From the NCBI GenBank assembly GCA_021775595.1, contig JAJFHN010000014.1, positions 1-64,000 of the forward strand: a stretch of DNA of 64,000 nt, given 5' to 3'. Origin of the DNA: Hyphomicrobiales bacterium. GTDB lineage: Bacteria > Pseudomonadota > Alphaproteobacteria > Rhizobiales > Methyloligellaceae. Shown here in pieces: positions 17,950 through 25,230 of the stretch; the first letter of the stretch is position 1, and each line of letters starts with the position of its first letter. Under the pieces are notes generated by a model, which did no database searches, was not told where the DNA came from, and saw only the letters and a list, made by a program, of their open reading frames with translations. The position numbers were made by a program, and so were the translations under genes.

Positions 17950-19634
17950 TGACAGACAGCATTTCGATACCGCCTGGTCTGATCCTGATCGCCGCCGGAT
18001 TGCTTATCCCGCTGTTGCGCGCCCGCGCCCGCACTATGGTGCTCCTTCTGGCTCCCGTGCTGGTGCTCAGCATGGTCTGGCAAGTGCCCGATGGCGTTGT
18101 GCTGAGCACGGACTTCATGAGTTACAGGGTCGTCTTGGTGGAGGGCAGCGCACTAGCCCGGCTGTTTGGGACGATCTTCGCCATAATGGCCTTTGGCGGC
18201 GGTCTTTTCGCGATCAATCGGGACAATCCGGCCGAACTGGCGGCGGCGTTCGTCTACGGCGGCGCGGCGATAGGCGTGGCCTTTGCCGGCGACCTGATCA
18301 CGCTCTTCATTTTCTGGGAAGTGATGGCCATCGGCTCCACGATCGTCTTGTTGTGTGGCAGGGATAACGCGCGCAGCGCGGGCATACGCTACGCCGCGAT
18401 CCACTTGCTTGGCGGGGTGGTGTTGATGGCAGGTATCGCTGGCGAGATCACTGCGACGGGCTCGACCGTATTCAATGCAATGCAACCCGATACGATGGCA
18501 CGTTGGTTGATCCTCGCCGGTTTTCTTATCAACGCCGGAGCACCGCCTCTTTCCGCCTGGTTGCCCGACGCTTATCCGGAAGCGTCGTGGAGCGGCATGG
18601 TGTTTCTCTCCGCGTTCACCACGAAAACGGCTGTTTATGTGCTGTTGCGCGGTTTTCCAGGCGCCGACATTCTCATCTATGTCGGGCTGTTCATGGTGTT
18701 TTACGGCATCATCTACGCGATTCTCGAAAACGACATGCGGCGCATTCTGGCCTATTCGATCGTCAATCAGGTCGGTTTTATGGTGACCGGCATAGGCATC
18801 GGCACAACGATAGCGCTCAATGGCGCGGCCGCCCACGCCTTTACCCATATCATCTACAAGGCGCTGTTGCTGATGTCTGCCGGTTCGGTGCTCTATATGA
18901 CCGACAAGCGAAAATGCACGGATCTGGGCGGGTTGTTCAGGACGATGCCGCTGACGTGTATTTGCGGGATCATCGGTGCGCTTTCGATCTCGTCCTTCCC
19001 GCTCACCTCGGGTTTCATTTCAAAGTCCATGATTTCACAAGGTGCGGCAGATGAGCATCTGATGACCGTATGGATGCTGCTAACGGCGGCGTCCGCTGGC
19101 GTTTTCCTGCACGCCGGCATCAAGTTTCCATGGTTCGTTTTTTTCCAGAAGGACTCCGGACTGCGGCCGGCGGAGCCTCCATGGAACATGAGGGCAGCGA
19201 TGGTGTTGTTCTCGATTATGTGCATCTGGATCGGCGTGTTTCCGGAGCAGCTTTATGCAATTCTGCCGCATCAGGTGGACTATGTGCCCTACACCGGCGC
19301 TCATGTCGTGTTCCAGCTGCAGTTGCTGTTGTTTTCGGGCTTGGCTTTTTTCCTCATGCTCGAGTGGCTAAAGCGGAGCCTGACGATCACGCTCGACTTC
19401 GACTGGTTCTACCGCAAGGCTTTGCCGGAGCTGGCACAATGGGCGATGACATTTGGAGGCGCGGCGCGGCGCGGCGTTCTGGTGCGGCTGCAGCGCAGGC
19501 TGGAGCGCTTTCTGAATGAAATCTACCGCCATCATGGTCCGCAGGGCATTTTGGCGCGCACCTGGCCGACGGGCAGTATGGCGTTTTGGACGACGGTGTT
19601 GCTCGGCGTCTATCTGATCGCCTATTTCCTCTGA
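17946..19634 (+). CDS. Third MrpD-type antiporter subunit with C-terminal extension
   Basis: A 562-residue NuoM/MrpD-family protein. The TM5 Glu is present (LFIFWEVMAIGSTIVLL) and the TM8 Lys is present (AFTTKTAVYVLLRGFPG), but at the TM7 lysine position the sequence reads LINAGAPPLSAWLPDAY, with Asn for Lys and Ser for the usual His. It has about 70 more residues than MrpD: after the antiporter core there is an amphipathic, basic segment (RRGVLVRLQRRLERFLNEIY) and a final helix (FWTTVLLGVYLIAYFL), recalling the lateral helix of NuoL. It is the last gene of the operon. I recall proteins of this type annotated simply as antiporter subunit D. Confidence 0.9.
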   Translation: MMTDSISIPPGLILIAAGLLIPLLRARARTMVLLLAPVLVLSMVWQVPDGVVLSTDFMSYRVVLVEGSALARLFGTIFAIMAFGGGLFAINRDNPAELAAAFVYGGAAIGVAFAGDLITLFIFWEVMAIGSTIVLLCGRDNARSAGIRYAAIHLLGGVVLMAGIAGEITATGSTVFNAMQPDTMARWLILAGFLINAGAPPLSAWLPDAYPEASWSGMVFLSAFTTKTAVYVLLRGFPGADILIYVGLFMVFYGIIYAILENDMRRILAYSIVNQVGFMVTGIGIGTTIALNGAAAHAFTHIIYKALLLMSAGSVLYMTDKRKCTDLGGLFRTMPLTCICGIIGALSISSFPLTSGFISKSMISQGAADEHLMTVWMLLTAASAGVFLHAGIKFPWFVFFQKDSGLRPAEPPWNMRAAMVLFSIMCIWIGVFPEQLYAILPHQVDYVPYTGAHVVFQLQLLLFSGLAFFLMLEWLKRSLTITLDFDWFYRKALPELAQWAMTFGGAARRGVLVRLQRRLERFLNEIYRHHGPQGILARTWPTGSMAFWTTVLLGVYLIAYFL

Positions 19635-20067
19635 TCACTGATCGCAAGCGGTTCTCTGCGTCGCGGTTTTGCTGGCAAATCCGAGCGTTTGCCACAGCTG
19701 CACGGCGCCGCAAGCACACGGTTGTATGCCCAGGAGAGTGACGTATACGTCACAGGCGCAATGACCTGAGCTGCAAGGTGTAGCCTGTTACAATTACTAG
19801 ACTTTGTATATATAATCGGAGATAGGCTGCGCTTTGATGAGTATATCTGTGGCAGACGACAGAGCGAAGCGTGTCTCCGAGGCTGTTATCGGCTAAATTT
19901 TGGGCTTTACATCTTCGATAAACGTGTTGTATTGAGATCGGAGACGTAGAATTGGCCTGGAATTCAGTGTATTTTAGAGTACAACCTTTGACTGATCCAG
20001 GCGCGTATGGTTTCCACCTTAGATTGCAGGAATTAGGTCTTGTCTGGTGCAAGAGGGAGTTTGACCT
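19635..20067. other. 433-base spacer upstream of mucR, AT-rich in its second half
   Basis: No credible gene. The first 100 bases are GC-rich and follow the antiporter operon, with no clear terminator hairpin. At 19738-19753 there is a perfect 16-base palindrome. From about 19780 the sequence turns AT-rich (for example ACTTTGTATATATAATCGG near 19800) up to the mucR ribosome-binding site (AAGAGGGAG, 20051-20059). MucR/Ros proteins are known to bind AT-rich DNA with T-A steps and to repress their own genes, so this is a likely autoregulatory region; that is inference. Confidence 0.6.
19738..19753. promoter_or_regulatory. Perfect 16-base palindrome, candidate operator
   Basis: GTGACGTATACGTCAC reads the same on both strands without a gap. 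It lies about 100 bases after the antiporter operon and 315 bases before mucR. The half-site GTGACGT is a type bound by dimeric helix-turn-helix regulators, but I cannot name the regulator. Confidence 0.45.
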
Positions 20068-20478
20068 TTGGAAGAATTGACGGAAAAGAGTGAACTCGTT
20101 GAGCTTACGGCTGACATCGTATCGGCCTATGTAAGCAACAACTCCGTGCAAGTCGGCGACCTGTCGGTGCTTATCGGGGACGTTTACGAAGCCCTGAGCA
20201 AAGCAGCCGTGCGAGCCTCGCAGCCAGCCAAGGAAGAGCTCAAGCCGGCAATTTCGATAAAGAAGTCGGTGATGCCCGATTACATCATTTGCTTGGAAGA
20301 CGGCAAGAAGTTCAAGTCGCTAAAACGTCATTTGCGCACGCACTACAGTTTGACGCCCGAGGAATACAGGGAAAAATGGGGTCTGCCCCACGATTACCCG
20401 ATGGTGGCGCCAAATTACGCGGCCGCGCGTTCGGAGCTTGCAAAGAAGATGGGGCTCGGCCAACGCCGCCGCTCCTGA
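20068..20478 (+). CDS. mucR: MucR/Ros-family zinc-finger transcriptional regulator
   Basis: A global regulator that in rhizobia and Brucella controls exopolysaccharide, motility and virulence genes by binding AT-rich promoters as a higher-order oligomer. The 136 residues comprise an N-terminal oligomerisation part ([20 protein letters not shown]) and the C-terminal prokaryotic zinc finger [20 protein letters not shown] with ligands Cys75, Asp78, His88 and His92 (second Cys replaced by Asp, as in several MucR relatives), then [20 protein letters not shown]. The start is TTG, supported by AAGAGGGAG eight bases upstream; no ATG fits, so translation may be deliberately weak. The next genes are sufE and a DUF5330 gene. 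Confidence 0.95.
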   Translation: MEELTEKSELVELTADIVSAYVSNNSVQVGDLSVLIGDVYEALSKAAVRASQPAKEELKPAISIKKSVMPDYIICLEDGKKFKSLKRHLRTHYSLTPEEYREKWGLPHDYPMVAPNYAAARSELAKKMGLGQRRRS

Positions 20479-20573
20479 CAAGCGACCGCTCAAGACACTT
20501 CCGCATTTCGTAGGGTTTCGGGGCAGGCGAGGGTTCGCCTTTGCACGCCCCGGCTTACGTCATTCCCGCTACG

Positions 20574-21038
20574 TCAAGACAGGCTGGGCGCGCCTGCAAG
20601 CGCGCTTTGGGCGTCGCTGCGAATGCGCAAGACCATGGCCATCAGACCGTTCGATCGCTGAGGCGTGAGGTGGTCCTTGAGGCCCAAGCTTGCAAAGACC
20701 TGCTCGGCGTCAATCGATAAAATGGTCTCGGCGCTCTGATTGGAAAACATCGCCAGTAAAATGGCGATGAGCCCTCGCACGATGTGGGCATCGCTGTCGC
20801 CCTGGAAAGTAAGCATCGGGGCGGCATCGCCGTCGCCGCGGTCAGTTCTGTGGGTCGCAAGCCAGACCTGGCTGACGCATCCCTGGACCTTATTGGCCGG
20901 CGTACGCGCACTCTCTGACAGCGGCTCGAGCCCGCGGCCCAATTCGATGACATAACGGTAACGGTCTTCCCAGTCTTCGAGCAGTTCGAAGTCGGCAAGG
21001 ATGTCGCCCAATGACCTTGCGGGTGCGCTGTCGCTCAT
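20574..21038 (-). CDS. sufE: Cysteine desulfuration protein SufE
   Basis: Takes sulfur from the SufS cysteine desulfurase and passes it to the Fe-S scaffold. The 154-residue single-domain protein contains the active-site Cys54 in NKVQGCVSQVWL, preceded by DRYRYVIELGRGLEPL and followed by DSDAHIVRGLIAILLAMFS, all typical. No other suf gene is in the window. It is convergent with mucR. A sufE-type gene near mucR matches the arrangement I recall in rhizobia. Confidence 0.93.
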   Translation of the reverse strand: MSDSAPARSLGDILADFELLEDWEDRYRYVIELGRGLEPLSESARTPANKVQGCVSQVWLATHRTDRGDGDAAPMLTFQGDSDAHIVRGLIAILLAMFSNQSAETILSIDAEQVFASLGLKDHLTPQRSNGLMAMVLRIRSDAQSALAGAPSLS

Positions 21039-21354
21039 GCCCTATCACTTAGACGATTGCGCATGTTTTGCAATGGGGATGGGGAGGCTGGAGGCGGCTT
21101 GGCAGCCGCCGGATTGGAAGCGAGCAGGCACAGCCAGACAGAAAAAGGGCAGGGAAACTGTCTGGCCGTGCTCGCTCTGGCAGGCGGTGGCTGCCGAAAT
21201 CGAATCTCTTAATTCACGCGGCCGTTTTGATTGGCCGCACATGCCCTCTTGGTGCGTCAAGCGGGTGCGATGACCACCGTGGCCTGAGCCTGTGACCGGT
21301 TGTCTTGCTATCTGGAGCCGACCGCTTGGCCGGCTCCAGATTGTGTACTAGCGC
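21039..21354. other. 316-base spacer between sufE and the DUF5330 gene
   Basis: Open reading frames here are short, lack ribosome-binding sites and resemble nothing I know. The only structured element is the hairpin at 21310-21341, just downstream of the DUF5330 stop. The rest should include the sufE promoter. Confidence 0.5.
21310..21341 (-). terminator. Hairpin after the DUF5330 gene, possible terminator
   Basis: Ten-base arms ATCTGGAGCC / GGCTCCAGAT enclose a 12-base loop that can itself pair further (GACC..GGCC). It sits 14 bases beyond the stop of the DUF5330 gene. There is no clear T-run after it on the minus strand, so it may terminate weakly or only protect the 3' end. Confidence 0.5.
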
Positions 21355-21711
21355 TTAGCTTGCGGGGCCGGACCAAGCCGGATCCGCATCGTTCTGGTTC
21401 AGCGTGTTCTGCGACTTGTTACCGAACAGCGAGAACCGGCGTGTGGGTTGCGCGTCGGCGTTTGCCGTTTCGCTGCCGTCAAAGTCCTTGACGAAGTCCA
21501 TCACCATGTTGGCGCCGAACTGAGCCTTCTGGGTGAACGTGTCGAAGGCGGTCTTGGTTTGAAGACAGACGACCGGATTGCGGTAACAAAAGTTCGAGAG
21601 ATCCTTTACCGCCGCTTCTGCGGTGCCATAGACCTCCTTCTGCTGCTCCTGGGTCGCAGGAAGAAGGAGAATGAGAATGGTTAGCCAAAAGGCTGTCCTG
21701 ATCAAAAACAT
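21355..21711 (-). CDS. DUF5330 domain protein, small exported or membrane-anchored protein
   Basis: A 118-residue protein beginning MFLIRTAFWLTILILLLPAT, a hydrophobic signal or anchor segment, followed by an alpha-helical part with two cysteines (DLSNFCYRNPVVCLQTKTAF) that could pair, then a polar tail. The FLIRTAFWL start and the CxxxPxVC pattern are what I associate with DUF5330 of alphaproteobacteria. Function unknown. It lies between sufE and the DivJ-like kinase. Confidence 0.8.
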   Translation of the reverse strand: MFLIRTAFWLTILILLLPATQEQQKEVYGTAEAAVKDLSNFCYRNPVVCLQTKTAFDTFTQKAQFGANMVMDFVKDFDGSETANADAQPTRRFSLFGNKSQNTLNQNDADPAWSGPAS

Positions 21712-22234
21712 GTGCCTACCCTTTCAAAATTGCGCCCTATTCATTGGACGATGAGCAGACACTAGCATCGGCGGAATAACACCAGGATAATCACCAGAGA
21801 TATATTGTTTTATTACTCTAGTAAAACTTGAATTTAATTAGAGTAAAATTGGATTATTCTTAGTTTTATTTAAAATTAATTACAGTTTTTGGCAACTTTG
21901 ATCTGAGATTGATTAAAATTTGAATCATTCTGCCGGGCGAGGATTGTAGGGGAAATAACGCGGTTTTCTGCTGTTTTCGAGCCGCATAGAGGTGCGATTG
22001 CAGTCTGGTAGGCGCCGGCAAATGCTGCTGGCTGAGTGACGGCGTAGCGAGAGGCGGGCCAAGAACCGATGGCTGAATGGGCGCGGGAGCGGGAGGTCTC
22101 AAAGGATACAACATCCTGTTAACCATGGCGCGCGATGGGCCCGTTTGTGGGCCCGTGGCGGCAAACTCAAGCCAAGCAATCCCAGTAATTTTAGGGTTCA
22201 TTAAAGCGCAGCCAACATAATCATGGCCGGTTAG
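21712..22234. other. 523-base spacer with AT-rich island upstream of the DivJ-like kinase
   Basis: No convincing gene. Bases from about 21785 to 21930 are strikingly AT-rich compared with the rest of the window and contain the inverted repeat TTACTCTA (21813-21820) / TAGAGTAA (21839-21846). The remainder is of ordinary composition. Such AT-rich stretches are the preferred targets of MucR-type regulators, and mucR is 1.3 kb away; a regulatory link with the kinase gene is inference. Confidence 0.55.
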
Positions 22235-24061
22235 ATGGGACGGCGCCGCGTGTTCTGGCGCCGAGTAGTTGTGACAGTATCCAGTGGTCTAAAGGGGCTT
22301 GGCGCCTTCTTCGGCTCCCTCGTTCATGAATCGGCGCGCGCGGACAAGATTTCGCGAGCGCGGCATAGGTCATTCATCGCGTCACATCTGATGGGTGGCT
22401 TGCTGGCGCTGTGTGTTTTTCCACTCTATTTGGGATTTATGGGCCGACCCTCGGCGCTGCCGGCGATCGCCTTTGTTTGGCTGATGTCGCCAATCGCCAT
22501 TGCTTGGTTCTTGTCGAAAACAGGCCGTCTCGGCGCCGCGCACCTGATGTCTGCCGGAAATCTCGGCGCCCTGGTGACTTTCGCAGCGGCAATCACGGGC
22601 GGCGTTAGCTCGTTCCTGTTGCCCTGGATGATCGTCGTGCCGCTCGAAGGCGCGCTTTCATCCAACAGAAAGGTTGTGCTGTGCGCGATCGCCATCGCGG
22701 CGCTTGGCGTTTTGGCGCTGATCGTGGGCGCGGTGTTCAATCTGCTGCCCCAACCGCTGGCCTTTTCGACCGATCCTGCGATTTTGGCGTTGGTGGGATC
22801 GCTCTCGGCCATCCTCTATGCGGGCGGTTTGGCGATTTCGGTGCAGATCGTGCACGAGCAGGCCGAAGACGCGATCCGCGAAGGCGAGACGCGCTATCGG
22901 TTGCTGGCAGAGAACGCCACCGATCTGATCACACGCCATGCCCCCGGCGGCGACGTTGTGTTGGCGTCGCCAGCGGCCCAGCATCTGGCGGGTGTGGAGC
23001 CGGATGATTTGCTCGGCAAGGGGCTGTTCGATCGCATTCACACCGGTGACCGCCCTGCTTATATGAGCGCGCTCAGCGATTCGATCGCCCAAGACCGCCA
23101 GGCAGCGGTCGAATTCAGGTTGCGCAGTGAAGCTGGCGAAGGCCTTGAAGCTGGCTACAAATGGGTCGAGATGCGCTGTCGTCCGGTCGCCGATGACCAA
23201 TCAGATGAGCGCGAACTCGTCGCCATCACGCGTGATATCTCAGAGCAGAAAGCCCAGCAGGTGGAACTGCTCAAGGCACGCGACGAGGCCGAAAGCGCGA
23301 GCCGCGCCAAAACGCAATTTCTGGCCAATATGAGCCACGAACTGCGCACGCCGCTGAACGCCATTATCGGCTTTTCCGATATTCTGGACCGCGAGCTCTT
23401 CGGCCCAATCGGCGAGGCGCGCTACCGCGATTACTCCAGGCTGATCAACGAAAGCGGCGAGCATTTGCTCAGCGTCGTCAACGGCATTCTCGACATGTCG
23501 AAAATCGAAGCCGGCAAGTTCGATATCGTCGCCGAACCGTTCGATGTCGCGGAACTGGTGCATTCGTGCAAAGAGCTGATGCACAATGTGGCCGAGCGGA
23601 AATCGATCGAGATCATCACGCAATCGGCGCTCAATCTGCCCGAAGTCGTCGCCGACAAACGCGCCTGCAAGCAGATTTTGATCAACCTGTTGTCGAACGC
23701 GGTGAAATTCACCGACGAGGGCGGCTGGGTGAAAATAGACGCACGGCAAGAAGGCGACATGCTCGAGCTCGCCGTTTCCGATAACGGCATTGGCATCGCG
23801 CGCGAAGATCTATCGAAACTCGGAAATCCCTTCGTACAGGCGGAAAGCTCTTATGCGCGCAACTATGAGGGCACGGGCTTGGGGCTGTCGCTGGTCAAGG
23901 GGCTGGCGCAACTGCACGGTGGCGAAACCGATATCGAAAGCGAGCAGGGCGTCGGCACCGTGGTCACCATCAGATTGCCGCTTGAATGCGCTTCCAGCCG
24001 GCAGCCCGAACCAGAGGGCGCCGAAAAGCCCAAGAAATTGCGCCTGGTGGCAGGCGCCTGA
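22235..24061 (+). CDS. Membrane PAS sensor histidine kinase, DivJ-like
   Basis: The 608-residue kinase has an N-terminal membrane region of about six helices (residues 50-205), a PAS domain (about 220-335), then HisKA and ATPase domains. The phosphorylated His is residue 368 in FLANMSHELRTPLNAIIGF. The stretch FGPIGEARYRDYSRLINESG then ILDMSKIEAG is the pattern of the DivJ/PleC/PdhS group that acts on the single-domain regulator DivK. ATP-binding motifs are NLLSNAVKF, DNGIGI and GTGLGLSLV. In Sinorhizobium, divJ is, as I recall, a neighbour of mucR, which supports DivJ over other members. No response regulator is adjacent. Confidence 0.85.
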   Translation: MGRRRVFWRRVVVTVSSGLKGLGAFFGSLVHESARADKISRARHRSFIASHLMGGLLALCVFPLYLGFMGRPSALPAIAFVWLMSPIAIAWFLSKTGRLGAAHLMSAGNLGALVTFAAAITGGVSSFLLPWMIVVPLEGALSSNRKVVLCAIAIAALGVLALIVGAVFNLLPQPLAFSTDPAILALVGSLSAILYAGGLAISVQIVHEQAEDAIREGETRYRLLAENATDLITRHAPGGDVVLASPAAQHLAGVEPDDLLGKGLFDRIHTGDRPAYMSALSDSIAQDRQAAVEFRLRSEAGEGLEAGYKWVEMRCRPVADDQSDERELVAITRDISEQKAQQVELLKARDEAESASRAKTQFLANMSHELRTPLNAIIGFSDILDRELFGPIGEARYRDYSRLINESGEHLLSVVNGILDMSKIEAGKFDIVAEPFDVAELVHSCKELMHNVAERKSIEIITQSALNLPEVVADKRACKQILINLLSNAVKFTDEGGWVKIDARQEGDMLELAVSDNGIGIAREDLSKLGNPFVQAESSYARNYEGTGLGLSLVKGLAQLHGGETDIESEQGVGTVVTIRLPLECASSRQPEPEGAEKPKKLRLVAGA

Positions 24062-24172
24062 AAGGCTGCCGTGGACTTAGGAAACTGTTCACGATCGCAA
24101 TTCAATAATGGAACGCGATAAGGCGGGCCTGAGATTCGGTCCCTTGCAGCAACCCATTGGGTCGAGCCGGAT

Positions 24173-24787
24173 ATGGACGCACGGAACGCAAAATTGGTTT
24201 TCGGAGGCTTTGTCGGCCTCGCTGCCGCTATTACGTTCAATGCCTTGGCTCTGCAGACGGGAAGGCACCCGGCGCCGATGAAAACAGCCAGCGCCTCGCA
24301 CGAGGCGGCGGCGCCCGTACCGAAATCGAGCGATCAGCAGGCAAGCGAGCGGGCGCGGGTCAAGGCCATTCAGCGCGAACTCACCACCAAGGGTTACGAT
24401 CCAGGGCCCGTCGATGCGACCATGGGCCTGTTCACCCGCGCCGCCATCATGGCCTATGAGACCGACCAGGGGCTGCCGCTCATCGGCGAGCCGTCGCCCG
24501 AGCTGCTGGAACACATCGTATTGGGCGAATCGGTCATGCCGGTGGTAAATCCGTCAGCCCCGCCGGCGGAGACGGTCGCGCTTGTAAAGGCGGTTCAACA
24601 GATCCTCACCGATCAGGGCTATGACCCGGGCACCGTCGATGGCGTTATCGGCGCTGGAACAATCGCGGCGATCAAAGCCTTTGAACGCGACCGCAGTCTT
24701 GATGAGACCGGACGCATATCGGGCAAATTGCTGCGAAAGATCATCGGCGCGACGGGCGCCAAGATCACCACGTCCTCCTTCGACTAA
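24173..24787 (+). CDS. Membrane-anchored protein with two peptidoglycan-binding domains
   Basis: A 204-residue protein with one N-terminal hydrophobic segment (LVFGGFVGLAAAITFNALAL, residues 8-27), then a polar linker, then two PG_binding_1 repeats at about 60-118 and 132-195 (TTKGYDPGPVDATMGLFTRA and LTDQGYDPGTVDGVIGAGTI). It should sit in the periplasm anchored to the inner membrane or be secreted. No catalytic domain is present, so it would bind murein or present a partner to it. It follows the kinase gene by 111 bases. It differs from the repeat protein at 6818 in having an export or anchor segment. Confidence 0.85.
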   Translation: MDARNAKLVFGGFVGLAAAITFNALALQTGRHPAPMKTASASHEAAAPVPKSSDQQASERARVKAIQRELTTKGYDPGPVDATMGLFTRAAIMAYETDQGLPLIGEPSPELLEHIVLGESVMPVVNPSAPPAETVALVKAVQQILTDQGYDPGTVDGVIGAGTIAAIKAFERDRSLDETGRISGKLLRKIIGATGAKITTSSFD

Positions 24788-24990
24788 GAACGATCTGACG
24801 GCGATAGGCGATGGCACTGTTGCGCCCGCGCGCCCGGCCTTTGCGCCCGCATTCCCAAAATCGATCAAACATTAGCGGTTTGTTAACCATAGTCGCTGCC
24901 AAATAGGAGCGTTCCGGTAGGTGCCGGATAACGCGACTCAAACGGTCCTCGAAGCGGGCAATCCCGCCAGTCAGGACCAAGGAAGGCAGC

Positions 24991-25176
24991 ATGGCCAAGA
25001 TCATTCAATTTCCCTTGCCAGCCGAGCATTCGATTGACCGCAGCACCAAGGGCAGGGCGCCGCTGGCGCACACCGAAAGCGCTGAGATCATCATCTTCCC
25101 GGGCGTGCGAATCGAGCGGTTCGCCGCGATAAGCAACACGTCGCCCGCGGTTTCGTCGATCAAGACCAGGCGGTGA
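24991..25176 (+). CDS. Small conserved-looking hypothetical protein, 61 aa
   Basis: The start ATG has a good ribosome-binding site (AAGGAAGG, about five bases before). The protein begins MAKIIQFPLPAEHS and contains EIIIFPGVRIERF, a motif I believe recurs in short alphaproteobacterial proteins of unknown function, often next to a histidine-containing or basic segment. It has no signal peptide and no cysteine. A lipoprotein gene follows 54 bases downstream on the same strand. Confidence 0.6.
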   Translation: MAKIIQFPLPAEHSIDRSTKGRAPLAHTESAEIIIFPGVRIERFAAISNTSPAVSSIKTRR

Positions 25177-25230
25177 GGCACAAGGCCCCCAAGCCCGTGT
25201 GAGTTCCAGTAGGAGTTAGCGAGTTCCAGT

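Noticed and set aside
21001-21273. 90-codon open reading frame on the plus strand after sufE
   Set aside because: It starts inside sufE on the opposite strand, has no ribosome-binding site, and I know no similar protein.
21866-22201. 111-codon open reading frame on the minus strand in the AT-rich spacer
   Set aside because: Pro/Leu/Gln-rich product without a recognisable fold or ribosome-binding site; ends in the AT-rich island. Composition suggests chance.
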